Positions 41,665 to 52,088 are shown, counted from the first letter of the stretch. The stretch is DNA of 64,000 nt from Spirosoma sp. KCTC 42546 (GCF_006965485.1 NZ_CP041360.1:7048501-7112500); one strand, 5' to 3'. Notes: a model not told the origin generated them from the sequence alone. A program made the numbers and translations.

Positions 41665-42921
41665 TTAAAACTCGTCTTTAGTTACGCCTAACCTTTTGAC
41701 AAGCATCGGCAAACTTAGTCCCTGCCCTACCAGCGTAATCAATACGGTTACGACAGCGATGAAAATGATCGTGTCTCGCTGCGGAAATGCCTGACCATCG
41801 GCCAGGGTAACGGGTAGCGCAATAGCCGTAGCCAGCGAAACAATACCCCGCATCCCGGACCAGCTAATAATCAGGCAGTTTTTCCAGTCCAGTTGGGCAT
41901 CTTCGAACCGGCTATCCTGGGTTTTCCGAAAGGCGCGGTCAATATTGATTTTTTGCAGAAATACGCGGGCCATTCGGATCGCTAAGGCGACCAGGCAAAC
42001 CAGGAAGCTATAGCCAATCAGGGGTAAAATTTCCTGGCGATCAATATTGTCAAGTACATACGGAAACTCAAGACCGATGAGCACAAAGACCAAGCCGTTC
42101 AGAATGAATACAATGATTTCCCAGATGGCTTTGGATTGGGCTTTTGTTCCATCAGGAAATAGCTTTTTGGCAAACTGAGAGATAATCAGCCCGAGCGTCA
42201 CCACAGCAATAACCCCTGATACGTGAAGCTCTTCGGCTACTGAGTAGGCAATAAACGGCATTAACAGTGTGAAGCTGATGGCCACTAATTTATTGCCCGA
42301 AAGCTGCTTGAGAATAAACCGTAGCCCATTTCCCAACACCCAACCCACGGCAAAACCTCCCCCAATCAACAAAAGAAACTGTAAACCTGCTTTCCAGAAT
42401 ACAAATGAACTCCCCGCTACGGCAGCCACCGCTAGCCGGTAAGCAATCAGGCCAGATGCATCGTTAATGAGGCTCTCTCCTTCTAAAATCGTCAGGGTCT
42501 TGTGTGATAAACCCAATCCTTTGGTAATACTCATGGCGGCTACGGCATCAGTAGCCGACAAAATGGCTCCCAGCACAAAGGCAAGCGGCCAGGTCATACC
42601 CGGAATAATAAAATAGGCTGTAATGGCAATGCCGCTTGCGGTTAGAAACACCAGCGCGAATGCCAGCGAGGAAATCGTATTTATGTTCTTTTTGAATTCA
42701 GTCCAGGAAATATTGAAAGCCGCGTCGTACAGCATCGGTGGCAAGAAAAGCAGAAAGACAACGTCCGGATCAATCTCAATTTTTGGCATTCCCGGAATAA
42801 ATCCAACAGCAATGCCGGCCGTAACCATCAGGATTGGATAGGGTAATTTAATCTTATCGGCCACTGCCGACAGGCCGATCATGACCGCCAACAGAAATAA
42901 AATGATACTGTAATTCTCCAT
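41665..42921 (-). CDS. Na+/H+ antiporter, CPA1 (NhaP) type
   Basis: 418 residues with about 12 membrane helices. The ion-binding helices show ATDAVAAMSITKGLG and SLINDASGLIAYRLA, with the Asn-Asp pair typical of electroneutral CPA1 exchangers, and an Arg in SWSGMRGIVSLATAIALP. It exchanges Na+ or K+ for protons in pH and salt homeostasis. It lacks the long C-terminal cytoplasmic domain found in larger NhaP proteins. Transcribed alone on the minus strand. Confidence 0.9.
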   Translation of the reverse strand: MENYSIILFLLAVMIGLSAVADKIKLPYPILMVTAGIAVGFIPGMPKIEIDPDVVFLLFLPPMLYDAAFNISWTEFKKNINTISSLAFALVFLTASGIAITAYFIIPGMTWPLAFVLGAILSATDAVAAMSITKGLGLSHKTLTILEGESLINDASGLIAYRLAVAAVAGSSFVFWKAGLQFLLLIGGGFAVGWVLGNGLRFILKQLSGNKLVAISFTLLMPFIAYSVAEELHVSGVIAVVTLGLIISQFAKKLFPDGTKAQSKAIWEIIVFILNGLVFVLIGLEFPYVLDNIDRQEILPLIGYSFLVCLVALAIRMARVFLQKINIDRAFRKTQDSRFEDAQLDWKNCLIISWSGMRGIVSLATAIALPVTLADGQAFPQRDTIIFIAVVTVLITLVGQGLSLPMLVKRLGVTKDEF

Positions 42922-43117
42922 AAGGATACGGTTTCTATAAACATAACGAGTTCACCCTTAGGGATAACTCAATGGGTTTTTTATTGATAAACAGCCCAAA
43001 CAACCGATTTTCCGATTTGATCAATCCAACCTGAAATAATACCGTTTCATAACAACTCGTTGAATGAATACCCAAATCTAATCGTAACTATGCATTGGTT
43101 TTAACATTCATTTAGCC

Positions 43118-43777
43118 ATGAAATACCTATTTACTACCGTACTGGTTATTACCTCCCTACTTACAAGCGTCGCTCAAACACGCGAGATTTACACAAATCC
43201 TAATTTTAAATCGCTGGCAAAAGACCACAAGATACTGGCGATTTTACCTTTCAGAACAACCTTGCAACTTCGCCCCAAAGAGGTGGAAAAAAACGGGGGG
43301 CCAGCGGGTGTAGCCGCGCTGGAAAAACGCGAAGGACTCGGTGTACAAAGTGCGGTTCACTCCTATTTTCTAAAGCGTAAAGAAAGCAACGACATCGCTG
43401 TCGATTTTCAGGACCCCGCCCGGACGAATGCCCTTTTGGAACGGAATGCCGTAACTTACGAAACGTTATCAGGCTTTACCTCAGAAGAGTTGGCAAAAAT
43501 TCTGAATGTGGATGGTATTGTATCGGGCACATTTGAAAGTACACAACCTATGTCGAACGGAGCAGCCGTTGCGATGGCTTTAACCGTTGGATTTGGCGGA
43601 CCAACAAACACCGGTAAAACAACCATCAGCATCAACGATGGCAAAACGGGCGACTTACTCTGGAAATATGACAAAACGCTTTCACGTGGTTTTGGGAGCA
43701 ACACAGGCACCATCATTACAACCATTATGCGTAAGGCATCCCGCCAGTTCCCGTATGACAAAGACTTTAAAGAATAA
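43118..43777 (+). CDS. Secreted protein of unknown function, CsgG-like layout
   Basis: 219 residues with a signal peptide (cut after SVAQT). The core has KILAILPFRTTLQLRP, a helix with GVQSAVHSYFLKRK, and ELAKILNVDGIVSGTFES followed by a Gly-rich segment and TISINDGKTGDLLWKYDKTL. This order (ILPF, helix, L-x-V-DGIV-x-G, DGKTGDLLW) resembles proteins of the CsgG/GNA1162 type that form or assist surface structures, but it has no lipobox. Exact role unknown. It stands alone and ends in a hairpin. Confidence 0.6.
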   Translation: MKYLFTTVLVITSLLTSVAQTREIYTNPNFKSLAKDHKILAILPFRTTLQLRPKEVEKNGGPAGVAALEKREGLGVQSAVHSYFLKRKESNDIAVDFQDPARTNALLERNAVTYETLSGFTSEELAKILNVDGIVSGTFESTQPMSNGAAVAMALTVGFGGPTNTGKTTISINDGKTGDLLWKYDKTLSRGFGSNTGTIITTIMRKASRQFPYDKDFKE

Positions 43778-43795
43778 ATAGTAGTGTGCCTTCGT

Positions 43796-43828
43796 AAAAA
43801 TCCCCACCAAAATCTGGCGGGGATTTTT
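43796..43828 (+). terminator. Terminator after the secreted protein gene
   Basis: AAAAATCCCC pairs with GGGGATTTTT around CACCAAAATCTGGC. Confidence 0.8.
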
Positions 43829-43874
43829 GTTCAGGTAAACCCCTGGTTTTGTTGTTTCCTCTCGTTGGAATTAG

Positions 43875-45329
43875 CTAAATAAAAATCTGGTACTGCAAGG
43901 TGAACTGGCCCCGACGGCCACCCGCTGAGATTTGCGAAGTACCCGATGAGGGTTCGTAATAAGGTCGGTTCTGGTAATCTAATGTCAATTTACCATTGTG
44001 GCCTTTAATCAGATAATTGAGGCCAAGGTTATAGACGCCAAGCGTACTGACTACCCGTTGGTAATTGGCAATCTGGGCTTGTACGTACGGCATGAGTGTA
44101 CCGTTGCCAGCCCCAAACAGATCCCGTTTCATTAGGTAGCCAAACTGGCCGTATACAACGCTACCCGTACCGAACATTGGGAAAGTATTCCCCTGGGTAC
44201 CCCCTAATGCACCGGGCCGTTGGGCAGCCACAATGTCGCTGGCTGGGTTCATAGCACCGTTGAAACGCAGGTAGTTTGTGCCATAATCGGTATGGAAATA
44301 ACCCAGATATGCATTAACTGCTGTTCCTTTCTCTTTATTCAACGGCATATCGAGGAACGAGGCAATCGACCAGAGATTCATCGCCTGATAGACCGTATCG
44401 CCGGGGGCTGCTACGTGTACCATCGCATTTTTCTGGGTAATAAATCCAGCTTCAAGATTAACGATTTTCTTCGCACCAAGGTAAGTACCCGTATTATAAC
44501 CGGGTGTCTGATGCGATTCCTTATCGAAGAATTGCCACATGAATAAGCCCTGAAATTGCTTCTCGTGGCCCTTCAACGCAAAAATCGAGTTAGGTCCATA
44601 GACTGGTAAGGCCGAGCCGTTGGTTTGAATGGGGAATGGATCACTAAGCGACACACGATAATCGAGGTGACCCACCTGCCCACGGGCATATATACTCAGC
44701 TTACGGGAAAATTGGTCGGTTTGGTCAACGGTTGCCTGCGCAAATACGGGTACATCCATACTCATGATTGTTGCCACGCTGGGCGCGCTAAAGCGAGACA
44801 ATCCATTTACAATGGTCAAACCACCCCCAATATTCAGGTAGTTCTTATGCTTAACTACCAGGTATTCAGCCACCGCATCGTGGAAAAACGCCTGTACTTT
44901 CCGTTGAGAGGAAGTTGTTTGGCTGAACCCACCGTTCAGGTAATTAAAATTATTCATCCCGAACTGGAAGTACACAAACAGATGGTCACTGATTTGACCA
45001 AATAGCTGTATCCGGGTTCGGCGTAGCCCGATCGATAATGTATTGTCTTTAGGAACACCAATAACCGTTGAGCCAGGGTTGTTCTGATTCCACTGTAGCC
45101 AGGCCTGATTTAAAAAAGTAGCTTTAAAAAAGTGCGTTCCTGATTCGTTAAGGTTGTACTTCAATTCATTTTTCTCAGGAGTTGGTTTGGGAGAAACTGA
45201 ATTATTGACAATGACCATTGCCGAAGGGTTCGTTGTATCGGCGCGAGGAGTAACGGATTGTTGAGCAAATGTTAGTTGACCAGTTATCAACAAGGCACCT
45301 ACCCAGCCAGTCGTCAGCGTTGTATTCAT
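43875..45329 (-). CDS. Porin O/P-like outer-membrane porin
   Basis: About 484 residues from MNTTLTTGWVG with a signal peptide (cut near TFAQQS). After a short Pro/Lys-rich linker comes a barrel of alternating strands, with segments FKATFLNQAWLQWNQ, LRRTRIQLFGQISDHLFVYFQFG and the end GRRGQFTLQYQIFI finishing in an aromatic-rich strand. It matches the phosphate-selective porin O/P layout often seen in Bacteroidota. Substrate not known. An ATG 27 bases earlier is possible but adds only polar residues. Confidence 0.78.
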   Translation of the reverse strand: MNTTLTTGWVGALLITGQLTFAQQSVTPRADTTNPSAMVIVNNSVSPKPTPEKNELKYNLNESGTHFFKATFLNQAWLQWNQNNPGSTVIGVPKDNTLSIGLRRTRIQLFGQISDHLFVYFQFGMNNFNYLNGGFSQTTSSQRKVQAFFHDAVAEYLVVKHKNYLNIGGGLTIVNGLSRFSAPSVATIMSMDVPVFAQATVDQTDQFSRKLSIYARGQVGHLDYRVSLSDPFPIQTNGSALPVYGPNSIFALKGHEKQFQGLFMWQFFDKESHQTPGYNTGTYLGAKKIVNLEAGFITQKNAMVHVAAPGDTVYQAMNLWSIASFLDMPLNKEKGTAVNAYLGYFHTDYGTNYLRFNGAMNPASDIVAAQRPGALGGTQGNTFPMFGTGSVVYGQFGYLMKRDLFGAGNGTLMPYVQAQIANYQRVVSTLGVYNLGLNYLIKGHNGKLTLDYQNRPYYEPSSGTSQISAGGRRGQFTLQYQIFI

Positions 45330-45456
45330 TTGGCTGCTGTTTTGGTATCGGTGCAAAACTATGACTGTACTACTATCAACATAGACTTTTGATTAAAAAG
45401 AGATTAAATTTTAACTATACCAATTTATAATTTAATTTTTCGAACTCGAATAAATT

Positions 45457-45493
45457 AAAAAAGGCCGCTGGTTCCTAAACCGGCGGCCTTTTT
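45457..45493 (-). terminator. Terminator of the efflux operon
   Basis: AAAAAGGCCGC(T)GGTT pairs with AACC(G)GCGGCCTTTTT, just downstream of the RND gene on the minus strand. Confidence 0.8.
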
Positions 45494-45509
45494 AAGTTGA
45501 TAGGCCTAA

Positions 45510-48500
45510 CTAGACCTTGGCTGGATTAGCCGGTACAGGCTTGTCTTTCTTGCCGCTCAACCGGGCTGTCAGACGATGAATCCCATTAAAGGCATTCTCA
45601 AAGGTTAAATAGACTGTCGGAACCAGAACCAGCGTAAGAAGCAGCGAACTAATCAGACCGCCAATAATTACCCAGGCCAAGCCGTTTTTCGACTCTGAGC
45701 CATCGCCTGTGGCCAGGGCCATCGGTAACAGGCCAATTGCCATCGCAATGGTTGTCATCAGAATAGGACGAATCCGTTCGCGACCCGCTTCGACAAGTGC
45801 ATCAACCGTGCTTTTTCCTTCTTCCTTTTGTGCATTGGCAAAGTCAACCAGCAGGATAGCGTTTTTAGCTACCAGACCAATCAGCATGATCATCCCCAGC
45901 ATTACGAAGAAGGAGATCGCCTGTTCGGCTAAGGCCAGTGCGAGAAATGCACCGATAATCGCCATTGGGATGGAGAACAGGACCACAAACGGCCGGAAAT
46001 ACGAGTTGTACAGCGCTACCATCAGCAGATACACAAAGGTGATGGCCAAGCCCAAGGCAATGCCCAGGCTACTAAACGCATCTGACTGTCGTTCCAGATC
46101 ACCTTTCAACTTATAGGTTACGCCACCCGGCAACTGCTTCGTTTTTAAAATATTGTCGATCTCCGTACCAACCGTACCCGTTGGGCGGCCCACAACGTTG
46201 GCATTGACAAACAAGGAGCCAACCCGGTTATAACGCGTCAACTGTGTGGCACCCGTACCCAGTTCTAAATTGGCAATTTGCCGAACTTCGATCAGTTTTC
46301 CTTTTCCATCGGGTACTGTCAGGTTACCCACGTCGTCTTTACTCTGACGGTTAAACTTGTTGAGTTCAACCCGGATGTCATAATCACGACTACCGACCCG
46401 GTATTTACTATCCGTATTGCCCGAGAAGGCTGTCTGCAAAGTAGCGCCTATATTAGCCACGGATACCCCGTATTGCGCCATTTGACGACGATCGAGATTT
46501 ACTTTCAACTCCGGTTTAGGATCATCCACGCCCAACTCTACGTCGGTCGTTCCGCTTACCGATTTCACGACCTGCTTCACAATAGTTGCCGCCTGTTGTA
46601 GATCCTGCTGCGAATTTCCCAGTAATAGAATTTGAATCGGGGCCGCGTTGGCACCACCTGTAATGGCCAGAGGTGCCGATTTAACGTTCAGGCCGGGCGT
46701 TTTAAGTATCTCCGCTTTCGTTTGGGCGGCAAATTTCTCAACCGAAATAGTCCGTTGCTGCTTGGGTACGATAGTTACCGTAATCTCCGCCTTATGATAA
46801 GGTGTCGATCCTAATCCGCCACCCGATGCAGCGCTCGAATACCCAACGTTGCTGTTGACTTTCGTAACCAGCTTGTTGCTCATCAGTTGCTTTTCAATCT
46901 TCTGGCAAATTCGGTTCGTTTCGGCCAGACTATTAAAGGGCTCACCTTCGATCTGTACGATAAATTCGCCCTGGTCACTCTGCGGGAAAAAGGTCGTTCC
47001 AATGAAGCCACCGCCTACCAGACCAAATGAAGCAATCAGTAGGGTAATAGCTGTGATATACACCCAGCGTTTGTGACCCAGACTCCACGTAAGTAACCGG
47101 GCGTAGCCATGTTTAAGCGAGTCGAATTGTCCTTCAAACCACGACAGGAATCGTTTGCCAAGACCAGGCCCTTTCAGGTCAGTTTCTTTAGCAAAACGCG
47201 ACGCCAGCAACGGGGTTATAGTAAAGGATACAATCAGCGACATAAGCGTTGAGAACACCACGACCAGCGAGAACTCCCGAATGATATTCGCAATCAAACC
47301 CTGCACAAATACGAGCGGCAAGAACACCACAACGTCCACCATGGTAATAGCCAGCGCAGTGAACCCAATTTCATTCCGCCCATCGAGGGCAGCCGTTCGG
47401 CGATCTTTGCCCATTTCGAGGTGGCGGTAAATGTTCTCCAACACCACAATCGAGTCATCGACCAGAATACCAACTACCAATGACAAGGCCATCAGGGTCA
47501 TTAGGTTGAGCGTAAAGCCCAGCAGATACATTGGTACAAAAACCGAAATAATCGACGCTGGTACCGATACCATCACGATGAAGGCATTCCGGATACTATG
47601 CAAAAACAGCAGCATCACGAGTGCCACCAGCACAACCGCAAACTCAAGGTCGAAAATAACACCCTCGGCAGATGCCAGTGTGTAGGTCGATGAATCGCTG
47701 GTGATTTCAAATTTTAAGCCGATGTTAGCGTACTGCTTTTCGATGCCCCCCAGAATACCGCGCACTTGCTGGCTAATGGCCACGGCGTTGGCATCGGTCT
47801 GTTTCTGGATCGAAATACCAATGGATTCGCGTCCATTGATCCGGTTGATGGTCGTTGCATCCGAAACCCCATCGGTTACAGTGGCTACATCACTCAATAC
47901 TACGTTCGTTCCGTTTGTCGATGTGACCAGAGCCGCATTCCGGATCTGGTTAATATCGGTGAACTTACCTGCCAATCGGATGGCGTATTGCGCCTGATCG
48001 GTTTCAATACGACCCGTTGGGTAATCGAGGTTGGCCGAATTGACGGCCTGTGTTACCTGCGCCAGCGAGAGGTTATACAATTTGAGTTTGTTCGGGTCAA
48101 CACCAATCTTGATTTCACGCTCGCGACCACCCGTTAGGGTTACCTGCCCTACGCCATCCACTTTCGTCAGTTGCGTACGAATCTGATCATCAACCAGATC
48201 GTAGAGTTTAGTGGCTTCGAGATTTCCCCGAACCCCCATCCGAATAACGGGCACATCGTCGGTCGAGAATTTTTGTAGTGTCGGCGATTCGACTTCATCC
48301 GGCAGTTGCGAGAGTACAGCATTCACTTTTCGCTGTGCATCCTGCAAGGCCTGATTCGGATCGGCACTGGCGGCTAGTTCAATCTGAATAACAGAAAGCC
48401 CCTCCTGACTGGTCGAACTTATGTTTTTCAAATTTTCGAGTGATGACACCGCATCTTCGAGTTTGCGGGTCACGGAGTTTTCGACCTCACCGGCAGCGGC

Positions 48501-48659
48501 TCCCGGATACGTAGTAATTACCGTGACAACAGCCGCATCGAATTTCGGCAATAGGGTATAGTTCAGGCTTTTATACGAGATAAAGCCCAAAATACCCAGG
48601 ATTGTAAAAGCCACAACAACCAGCGTTGGGCGTTTAATGGCTATTTCTGTTACTGACAT
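45510..48659 (-). CDS. RND multidrug efflux permease (AcrB/HAE1 type)
   Basis: 1049 residues with the RND pattern: helix 1, a large porter loop, helices 2-6, second loop, helices 7-12. The proton-relay Asp pair lies in VVGILVDDSIVVLENIYRH, with the matching Lys in the later half (VAKNAILLVDFAN). Porter motifs include FDAAVVTVITTYPGAAAGEVE. It exports drugs or lipophilic compounds through the adaptor and TolC genes upstream. It is the last gene of an operon: tetR, tolC, adaptor, permease. Confidence 0.95.
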   Translation of the reverse strand: MSVTEIAIKRPTLVVVAFTILGILGFISYKSLNYTLLPKFDAAVVTVITTYPGAAAGEVENSVTRKLEDAVSSLENLKNISSTSQEGLSVIQIELAASADPNQALQDAQRKVNAVLSQLPDEVESPTLQKFSTDDVPVIRMGVRGNLEATKLYDLVDDQIRTQLTKVDGVGQVTLTGGREREIKIGVDPNKLKLYNLSLAQVTQAVNSANLDYPTGRIETDQAQYAIRLAGKFTDINQIRNAALVTSTNGTNVVLSDVATVTDGVSDATTINRINGRESIGISIQKQTDANAVAISQQVRGILGGIEKQYANIGLKFEITSDSSTYTLASAEGVIFDLEFAVVLVALVMLLFLHSIRNAFIVMVSVPASIISVFVPMYLLGFTLNLMTLMALSLVVGILVDDSIVVLENIYRHLEMGKDRRTAALDGRNEIGFTALAITMVDVVVFLPLVFVQGLIANIIREFSLVVVFSTLMSLIVSFTITPLLASRFAKETDLKGPGLGKRFLSWFEGQFDSLKHGYARLLTWSLGHKRWVYITAITLLIASFGLVGGGFIGTTFFPQSDQGEFIVQIEGEPFNSLAETNRICQKIEKQLMSNKLVTKVNSNVGYSSAASGGGLGSTPYHKAEITVTIVPKQQRTISVEKFAAQTKAEILKTPGLNVKSAPLAITGGANAAPIQILLLGNSQQDLQQAATIVKQVVKSVSGTTDVELGVDDPKPELKVNLDRRQMAQYGVSVANIGATLQTAFSGNTDSKYRVGSRDYDIRVELNKFNRQSKDDVGNLTVPDGKGKLIEVRQIANLELGTGATQLTRYNRVGSLFVNANVVGRPTGTVGTEIDNILKTKQLPGGVTYKLKGDLERQSDAFSSLGIALGLAITFVYLLMVALYNSYFRPFVVLFSIPMAIIGAFLALALAEQAISFFVMLGMIMLIGLVAKNAILLVDFANAQKEEGKSTVDALVEAGRERIRPILMTTIAMAIGLLPMALATGDGSESKNGLAWVIIGGLISSLLLTLVLVPTVYLTFENAFNGIHRLTARLSGKKDKPVPANPAKV

Positions 48660-48676
48660 TTTAGTTTGTCGTTTTC

Positions 48677-48752
48677 AGTCTGAAGTTCGAAGTTCGAAGT
48701 TTGAGGTTTTCTGCTTAAACAACTTCAAACTACAAACTTCGAACTTCAGACT
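48677..48752. repeat. Palindrome (GAAGTTCGAAGTTTGA type) inside the efflux operon
   Basis: AGTCTGAAGTTCGAAGTTCG is mirrored by CAAACTTCGAACTTCAGACT. It lies between adaptor and permease genes and may lower expression of the permease or form an RNA structure. Confidence 0.6.
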
Positions 48753-48758
48753 AAGTGA

Positions 48759-49862
48759 TTAAGGATTAACCGCTACCGATGTATCTGCTTTACCCTGGGC
48801 TCCGCTCTTTTGATTAACAGTCACTTTAGCCCCATTCGTCAGATTTAACTGACCGTTTACAACGATTGGTTCGCCTTGTTTCAAGCCATCAAGTACCTGA
48901 TATTGATCGCCATTATCGTATCCAAGACGGATTTTACGCAAACGGGCCACGTTATTCTGCACGACGTACACACTTGCACTGTCGGCCCCACCAACCAACG
49001 CCCGACGCGGAATAAATAATCCAGCGACGCCCTGTTTAAAGGTAAAGTTCGCGTTGGCTAACGTACCTGCTTTCAACTGATTTTTGCTGTTGTTTGTCAG
49101 GTAAATTTCAACCGGGTAGTTATGCAACTCATCGCCTTTAGGACTGATGTAATGCACCGATCCCGAAAACGATACACCCGGAAACGCCTGCGCCGTAACA
49201 CTGGCTTTATCGCCTAGTTTAAGTTGATAAACAGCTTGTTCTGGCACGTTGACCACCAGTTTCAAATCCTGTAAATTAATAACCGATGCGATTACAGCAC
49301 CAACAGCTACATATTCGCCGTTCTCTACCTTTTTGTCGTACACATACCCGCTGATGGGGGCAATGACGGCACCATTTCCCAGCACGCGTTGCTGTTGTTT
49401 GGTATTCAACAAGGCAGTTGTGTACTGGTCTTTATATTTCTGATACGTCTCCTGCGTTACGGCTCCACCTTGCAGTAATCGTTCGTAACGCTCCATTTCA
49501 CGTTTGGCGTTGGCAACGGCAGTTTCGTTGTTTTGCACAACTATACCCTGCACCTCATCCTGTATGTAGCCTACCTGCTGGCCTTTTTTAACGAACGTAC
49601 CTAATACTAATTTGAAATTCTGAAGTTTACCGCGTGTTTCGGCTATGATGTTGGCTTCGTTCTGCGCTTCTACCGTTCCTAATAGCGACAGGTTCTGATC
49701 AAGCCGCTCATAGGAAACAGGCTGCACATCCACAACCGGCGTTGTCTGGAACTGTACCGACGACGTTTTGGCGGCATCGATATCCTTTTTGTTGTTTATT
49801 AATCGAAAAGCAATCAGCGCGATCAGGGCAGCTACCGCTCCAATTATAAGAATTCGTTTCAT
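48759..49862 (-). CDS. RND periplasmic adaptor (membrane-fusion protein)
   Basis: 367 residues. A membrane anchor (LIIGAVAALIALIAFRLI) is followed by a split lipoyl domain (NIIAETRGKLQNFKLVLGTF and GAVIAPISGYVYDKKVENGE), a coiled-coil hairpin between, and beta-barrel domains (DKASVTAQAFPGVSFSGSV). It joins the permease to TolC. Located between the two genes in the same operon. Confidence 0.92.
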   Translation of the reverse strand: MKRILIIGAVAALIALIAFRLINNKKDIDAAKTSSVQFQTTPVVDVQPVSYERLDQNLSLLGTVEAQNEANIIAETRGKLQNFKLVLGTFVKKGQQVGYIQDEVQGIVVQNNETAVANAKREMERYERLLQGGAVTQETYQKYKDQYTTALLNTKQQQRVLGNGAVIAPISGYVYDKKVENGEYVAVGAVIASVINLQDLKLVVNVPEQAVYQLKLGDKASVTAQAFPGVSFSGSVHYISPKGDELHNYPVEIYLTNNSKNQLKAGTLANANFTFKQGVAGLFIPRRALVGGADSASVYVVQNNVARLRKIRLGYDNGDQYQVLDGLKQGEPIVVNGQLNLTNGAKVTVNQKSGAQGKADTSVAVNP

Positions 49863-49871
49863 GGTAACTGT

Positions 49872-51230
49872 TTATTTTTGAGTGACGTATTGAAGTATGG
49901 TTCCTTGTGAATTTTCGTAGTCTAATCGAGACTGATACAAACTAATAAGCTTATTGGCCAGATTGTTTTGAGCAGTCGTCAGCGCGTCTTTTGCATCGAT
50001 CAGCGTTACCGACGTCGCGATTCCTTCCTTGTATTCCAGTTCGGTAACGGTCAAAATTTTACGGGCCAGGGTAATATTGTCGCGTTCGCGCTGAATATCG
50101 GTCACCAGATTCTGGTAACTAACCTGTGCGTTGCTCAGGCTCAACTGCGCCGACTCGCGGGCCAGAATTTGCTGTAGACGCAACGTTTCCAGATTCAATC
50201 GATTTTCGCGATCTCGGTATTTTCGTTGATTGCCATCGAAGGGCGTCCAGGAGAGTGTGAGCCCAATGGTCGAGCTTTTGAACCAGGGCAGGCTACCATC
50301 GAAAAAACTAAACGTTTGCCGTTGAGCATTCGTAGCATAAGTGCCATAAAAACCCAGCGATGGGAAATAGCCCCGGTTGTTCGATTGTCGGTTTAAGTCC
50401 TGCAATTGTGTATTCAAAACCAATTGTTTAAAATCAGGGCGGTTCTCAACAAAGCGGCTATCGGCCATTGGCAATTCGTTTACCTGCAATTCTTTCTCAA
50501 TCTCCAGAGGTTGAAGTGCCAGCGTTTCGGCAAGCGGCATCCCCATCTGGTATTTCAGTTGGTTGATCGCCTGTTCGTAGTTCCGATTTGCCTGCTCTAA
50601 CTGCGACTGTAGATTGTTTCGATTCAATTGAATACGCCCGAAGTCGATCTCACGCGTGGTGCCGTTTTTCAGACGAACCTGCTCCTGCCGCAACAACGTG
50701 TCCGACGAAGTCAGATCGCGGATGGTCAGGCGTTTCTGCAAATCAATAACCAGCGTCTGGTAGTACGCCCGCGCAATGTTATACGCCTGCGTTTGCTCAG
50801 CCTGGATTGTTGCCTGAGCCTGCACCTGGGTTGAAATTTTAGCCGCCTTCAGTGCCAACCCGAACGAAGGATCGAATAGCTTCTGATCGACCCGACCCGT
50901 TAGCGTAGAGCTGTATTGGGTACCAAATTGAACGGGAAGAAAGGTGCCGGGTTGCCCAAAAAACTCGCCAGGCAGTAACTGAACCGGAATCTTGACGTTA
51001 TCCAGCACTGATCCCGAAACCGAAACTTGTGGTAAATTCCGCCCGATCACCTGCTGCGTTTGCGCCACAGATATTTGCTCATTAACCCGGGCAATCTTGA
51101 TGTTTGGGTTGTTGACCCGTGCGTACTCAACGCACTGGGCGAGTGTATAACCACCCGATGGCGCGTTTTGCGCCCTGGCTAAATTTGCCAGCAGGCCCAG
51201 CGTCAGTAGCATCAGCGTAGTGTGCTTCAT
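49872..51230 (-). CDS. TolC-family outer-membrane efflux channel
   Basis: About 452 residues from MKHTTLMLLTLG with a signal peptide (cut near ARAQNA). YTLAQCVEYARVNNPNIKIA begins the first helical repeat and the second repeat ends in KEGIATSVTLIDAKDALTTAQ, the usual efflux-protein positions. Ten bases before the adaptor gene. An ATG 9 bases upstream is possible. Confidence 0.9.
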   Translation of the reverse strand: MKHTTLMLLTLGLLANLARAQNAPSGGYTLAQCVEYARVNNPNIKIARVNEQISVAQTQQVIGRNLPQVSVSGSVLDNVKIPVQLLPGEFFGQPGTFLPVQFGTQYSSTLTGRVDQKLFDPSFGLALKAAKISTQVQAQATIQAEQTQAYNIARAYYQTLVIDLQKRLTIRDLTSSDTLLRQEQVRLKNGTTREIDFGRIQLNRNNLQSQLEQANRNYEQAINQLKYQMGMPLAETLALQPLEIEKELQVNELPMADSRFVENRPDFKQLVLNTQLQDLNRQSNNRGYFPSLGFYGTYATNAQRQTFSFFDGSLPWFKSSTIGLTLSWTPFDGNQRKYRDRENRLNLETLRLQQILARESAQLSLSNAQVSYQNLVTDIQRERDNITLARKILTVTELEYKEGIATSVTLIDAKDALTTAQNNLANKLISLYQSRLDYENSQGTILQYVTQK

Positions 51231-51275
51231 GCTTTTCATTGTTTATAAATTCTGATCTTAGTGAAGTAAAATGGG

Positions 51276-51905
51276 TTATAAACTTTTTATAAATCGGCGG
51301 ATGGCCCGCTCGAATAGTTGGGTGGGTTGTTTAAATAGAGCTACCATGTTAGGGTCCTGTACGTTTTCAAGCATTTTGGCGCCCTGTTCTGGCCGGATGT
51401 TCGTAATCAGATTAATATAACCCTGCATCAGACAGAACCAGTTGAAAATCAGCTCGCCCATATTTTCTGTATCTGGGCTAACTTCCCGAAACAGCCCTTC
51501 AATTTTTTGTTTGGCATCTTCCATTCCTTCGCGCATCATATCCCGCTGCTGCTCCATACGTTCCGGGTTATGCATGAGTCGAAATATTTCGGGTTTTTCA
51601 TTGGCAAATGTCCACTGCACCATCGATAGTCGGAGTATCTTCTCCTCGGCGCTCAGCTCCATGGCCAGAATCTCATCAAATACCCGTCGATTTTCAACAT
51701 GACCCTCCTTTACGATACTTAGGAGTACATCCTCTTTATTCTGGAAGTGTTCATAGACAATTGGGGGAGTATAGTCAATAGCCTCGGCTATGCTCCGAAT
51801 AGTCACGGCATTCCAGTCTTTCTCGCGGGCTATTTGCCGGGCTGCGTCTAAAATCCGTTGTCGGATTTCGGCCTTTTGCCGCGTTCTGCGATCTATAACA
51901 CTCAT
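51276..51905 (-). CDS. TetR/AcrR-family transcriptional regulator
   Basis: 209 residues. The N-terminal helix-turn-helix has RQRILDAARQIAREKDWNAV and TIRSIAEAIDYTPPIVYEHF, the TetR signature. The C-terminal ligand-binding region is helical (FNWFCLMQGYINLITNIRP). It is the first gene before tolC, so it most likely represses its own efflux operon until a ligand binds. An imperfect palindrome for the operator is not obvious in the upstream sequence. Confidence 0.9.
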   Translation of the reverse strand: MSVIDRRTRQKAEIRQRILDAARQIAREKDWNAVTIRSIAEAIDYTPPIVYEHFQNKEDVLLSIVKEGHVENRRVFDEILAMELSAEEKILRLSMVQWTFANEKPEIFRLMHNPERMEQQRDMMREGMEDAKQKIEGLFREVSPDTENMGELIFNWFCLMQGYINLITNIRPEQGAKMLENVQDPNMVALFKQPTQLFERAIRRFIKSL

Positions 51906-52004
51906 AATCTAACGACTTTCAAATTATCTAACAAAGGTAGATTTTATTTGTTTCGTCAAATTCGATTTTTCTTAAAAATTGTTTAAACGGTTGATTTTGA
52001 TATA

Positions 52005-52043
52005 AGAAAGGCCATTACATCCCGAAGACGTAATGGCCTTTCT
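52005..52043 (-). terminator. Hairpin in the tetR-metalloprotease gap
   Basis: AGAAAGGCCATTAC pairs with GTAATGGCCTTTCT. It lies downstream of the metalloprotease gene (minus strand) and upstream of tetR. Confidence 0.65.
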
Positions 52044-52088
52044 TTGTAAAGTACAAAAATTAACTCTTTAAATCAAAGTGCAATTTAT

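Noticed and set aside
45709..48137. Several plus-strand frames within the RND permease gene
   Set aside because: All are antisense shadows of the permease; none has a family pattern.
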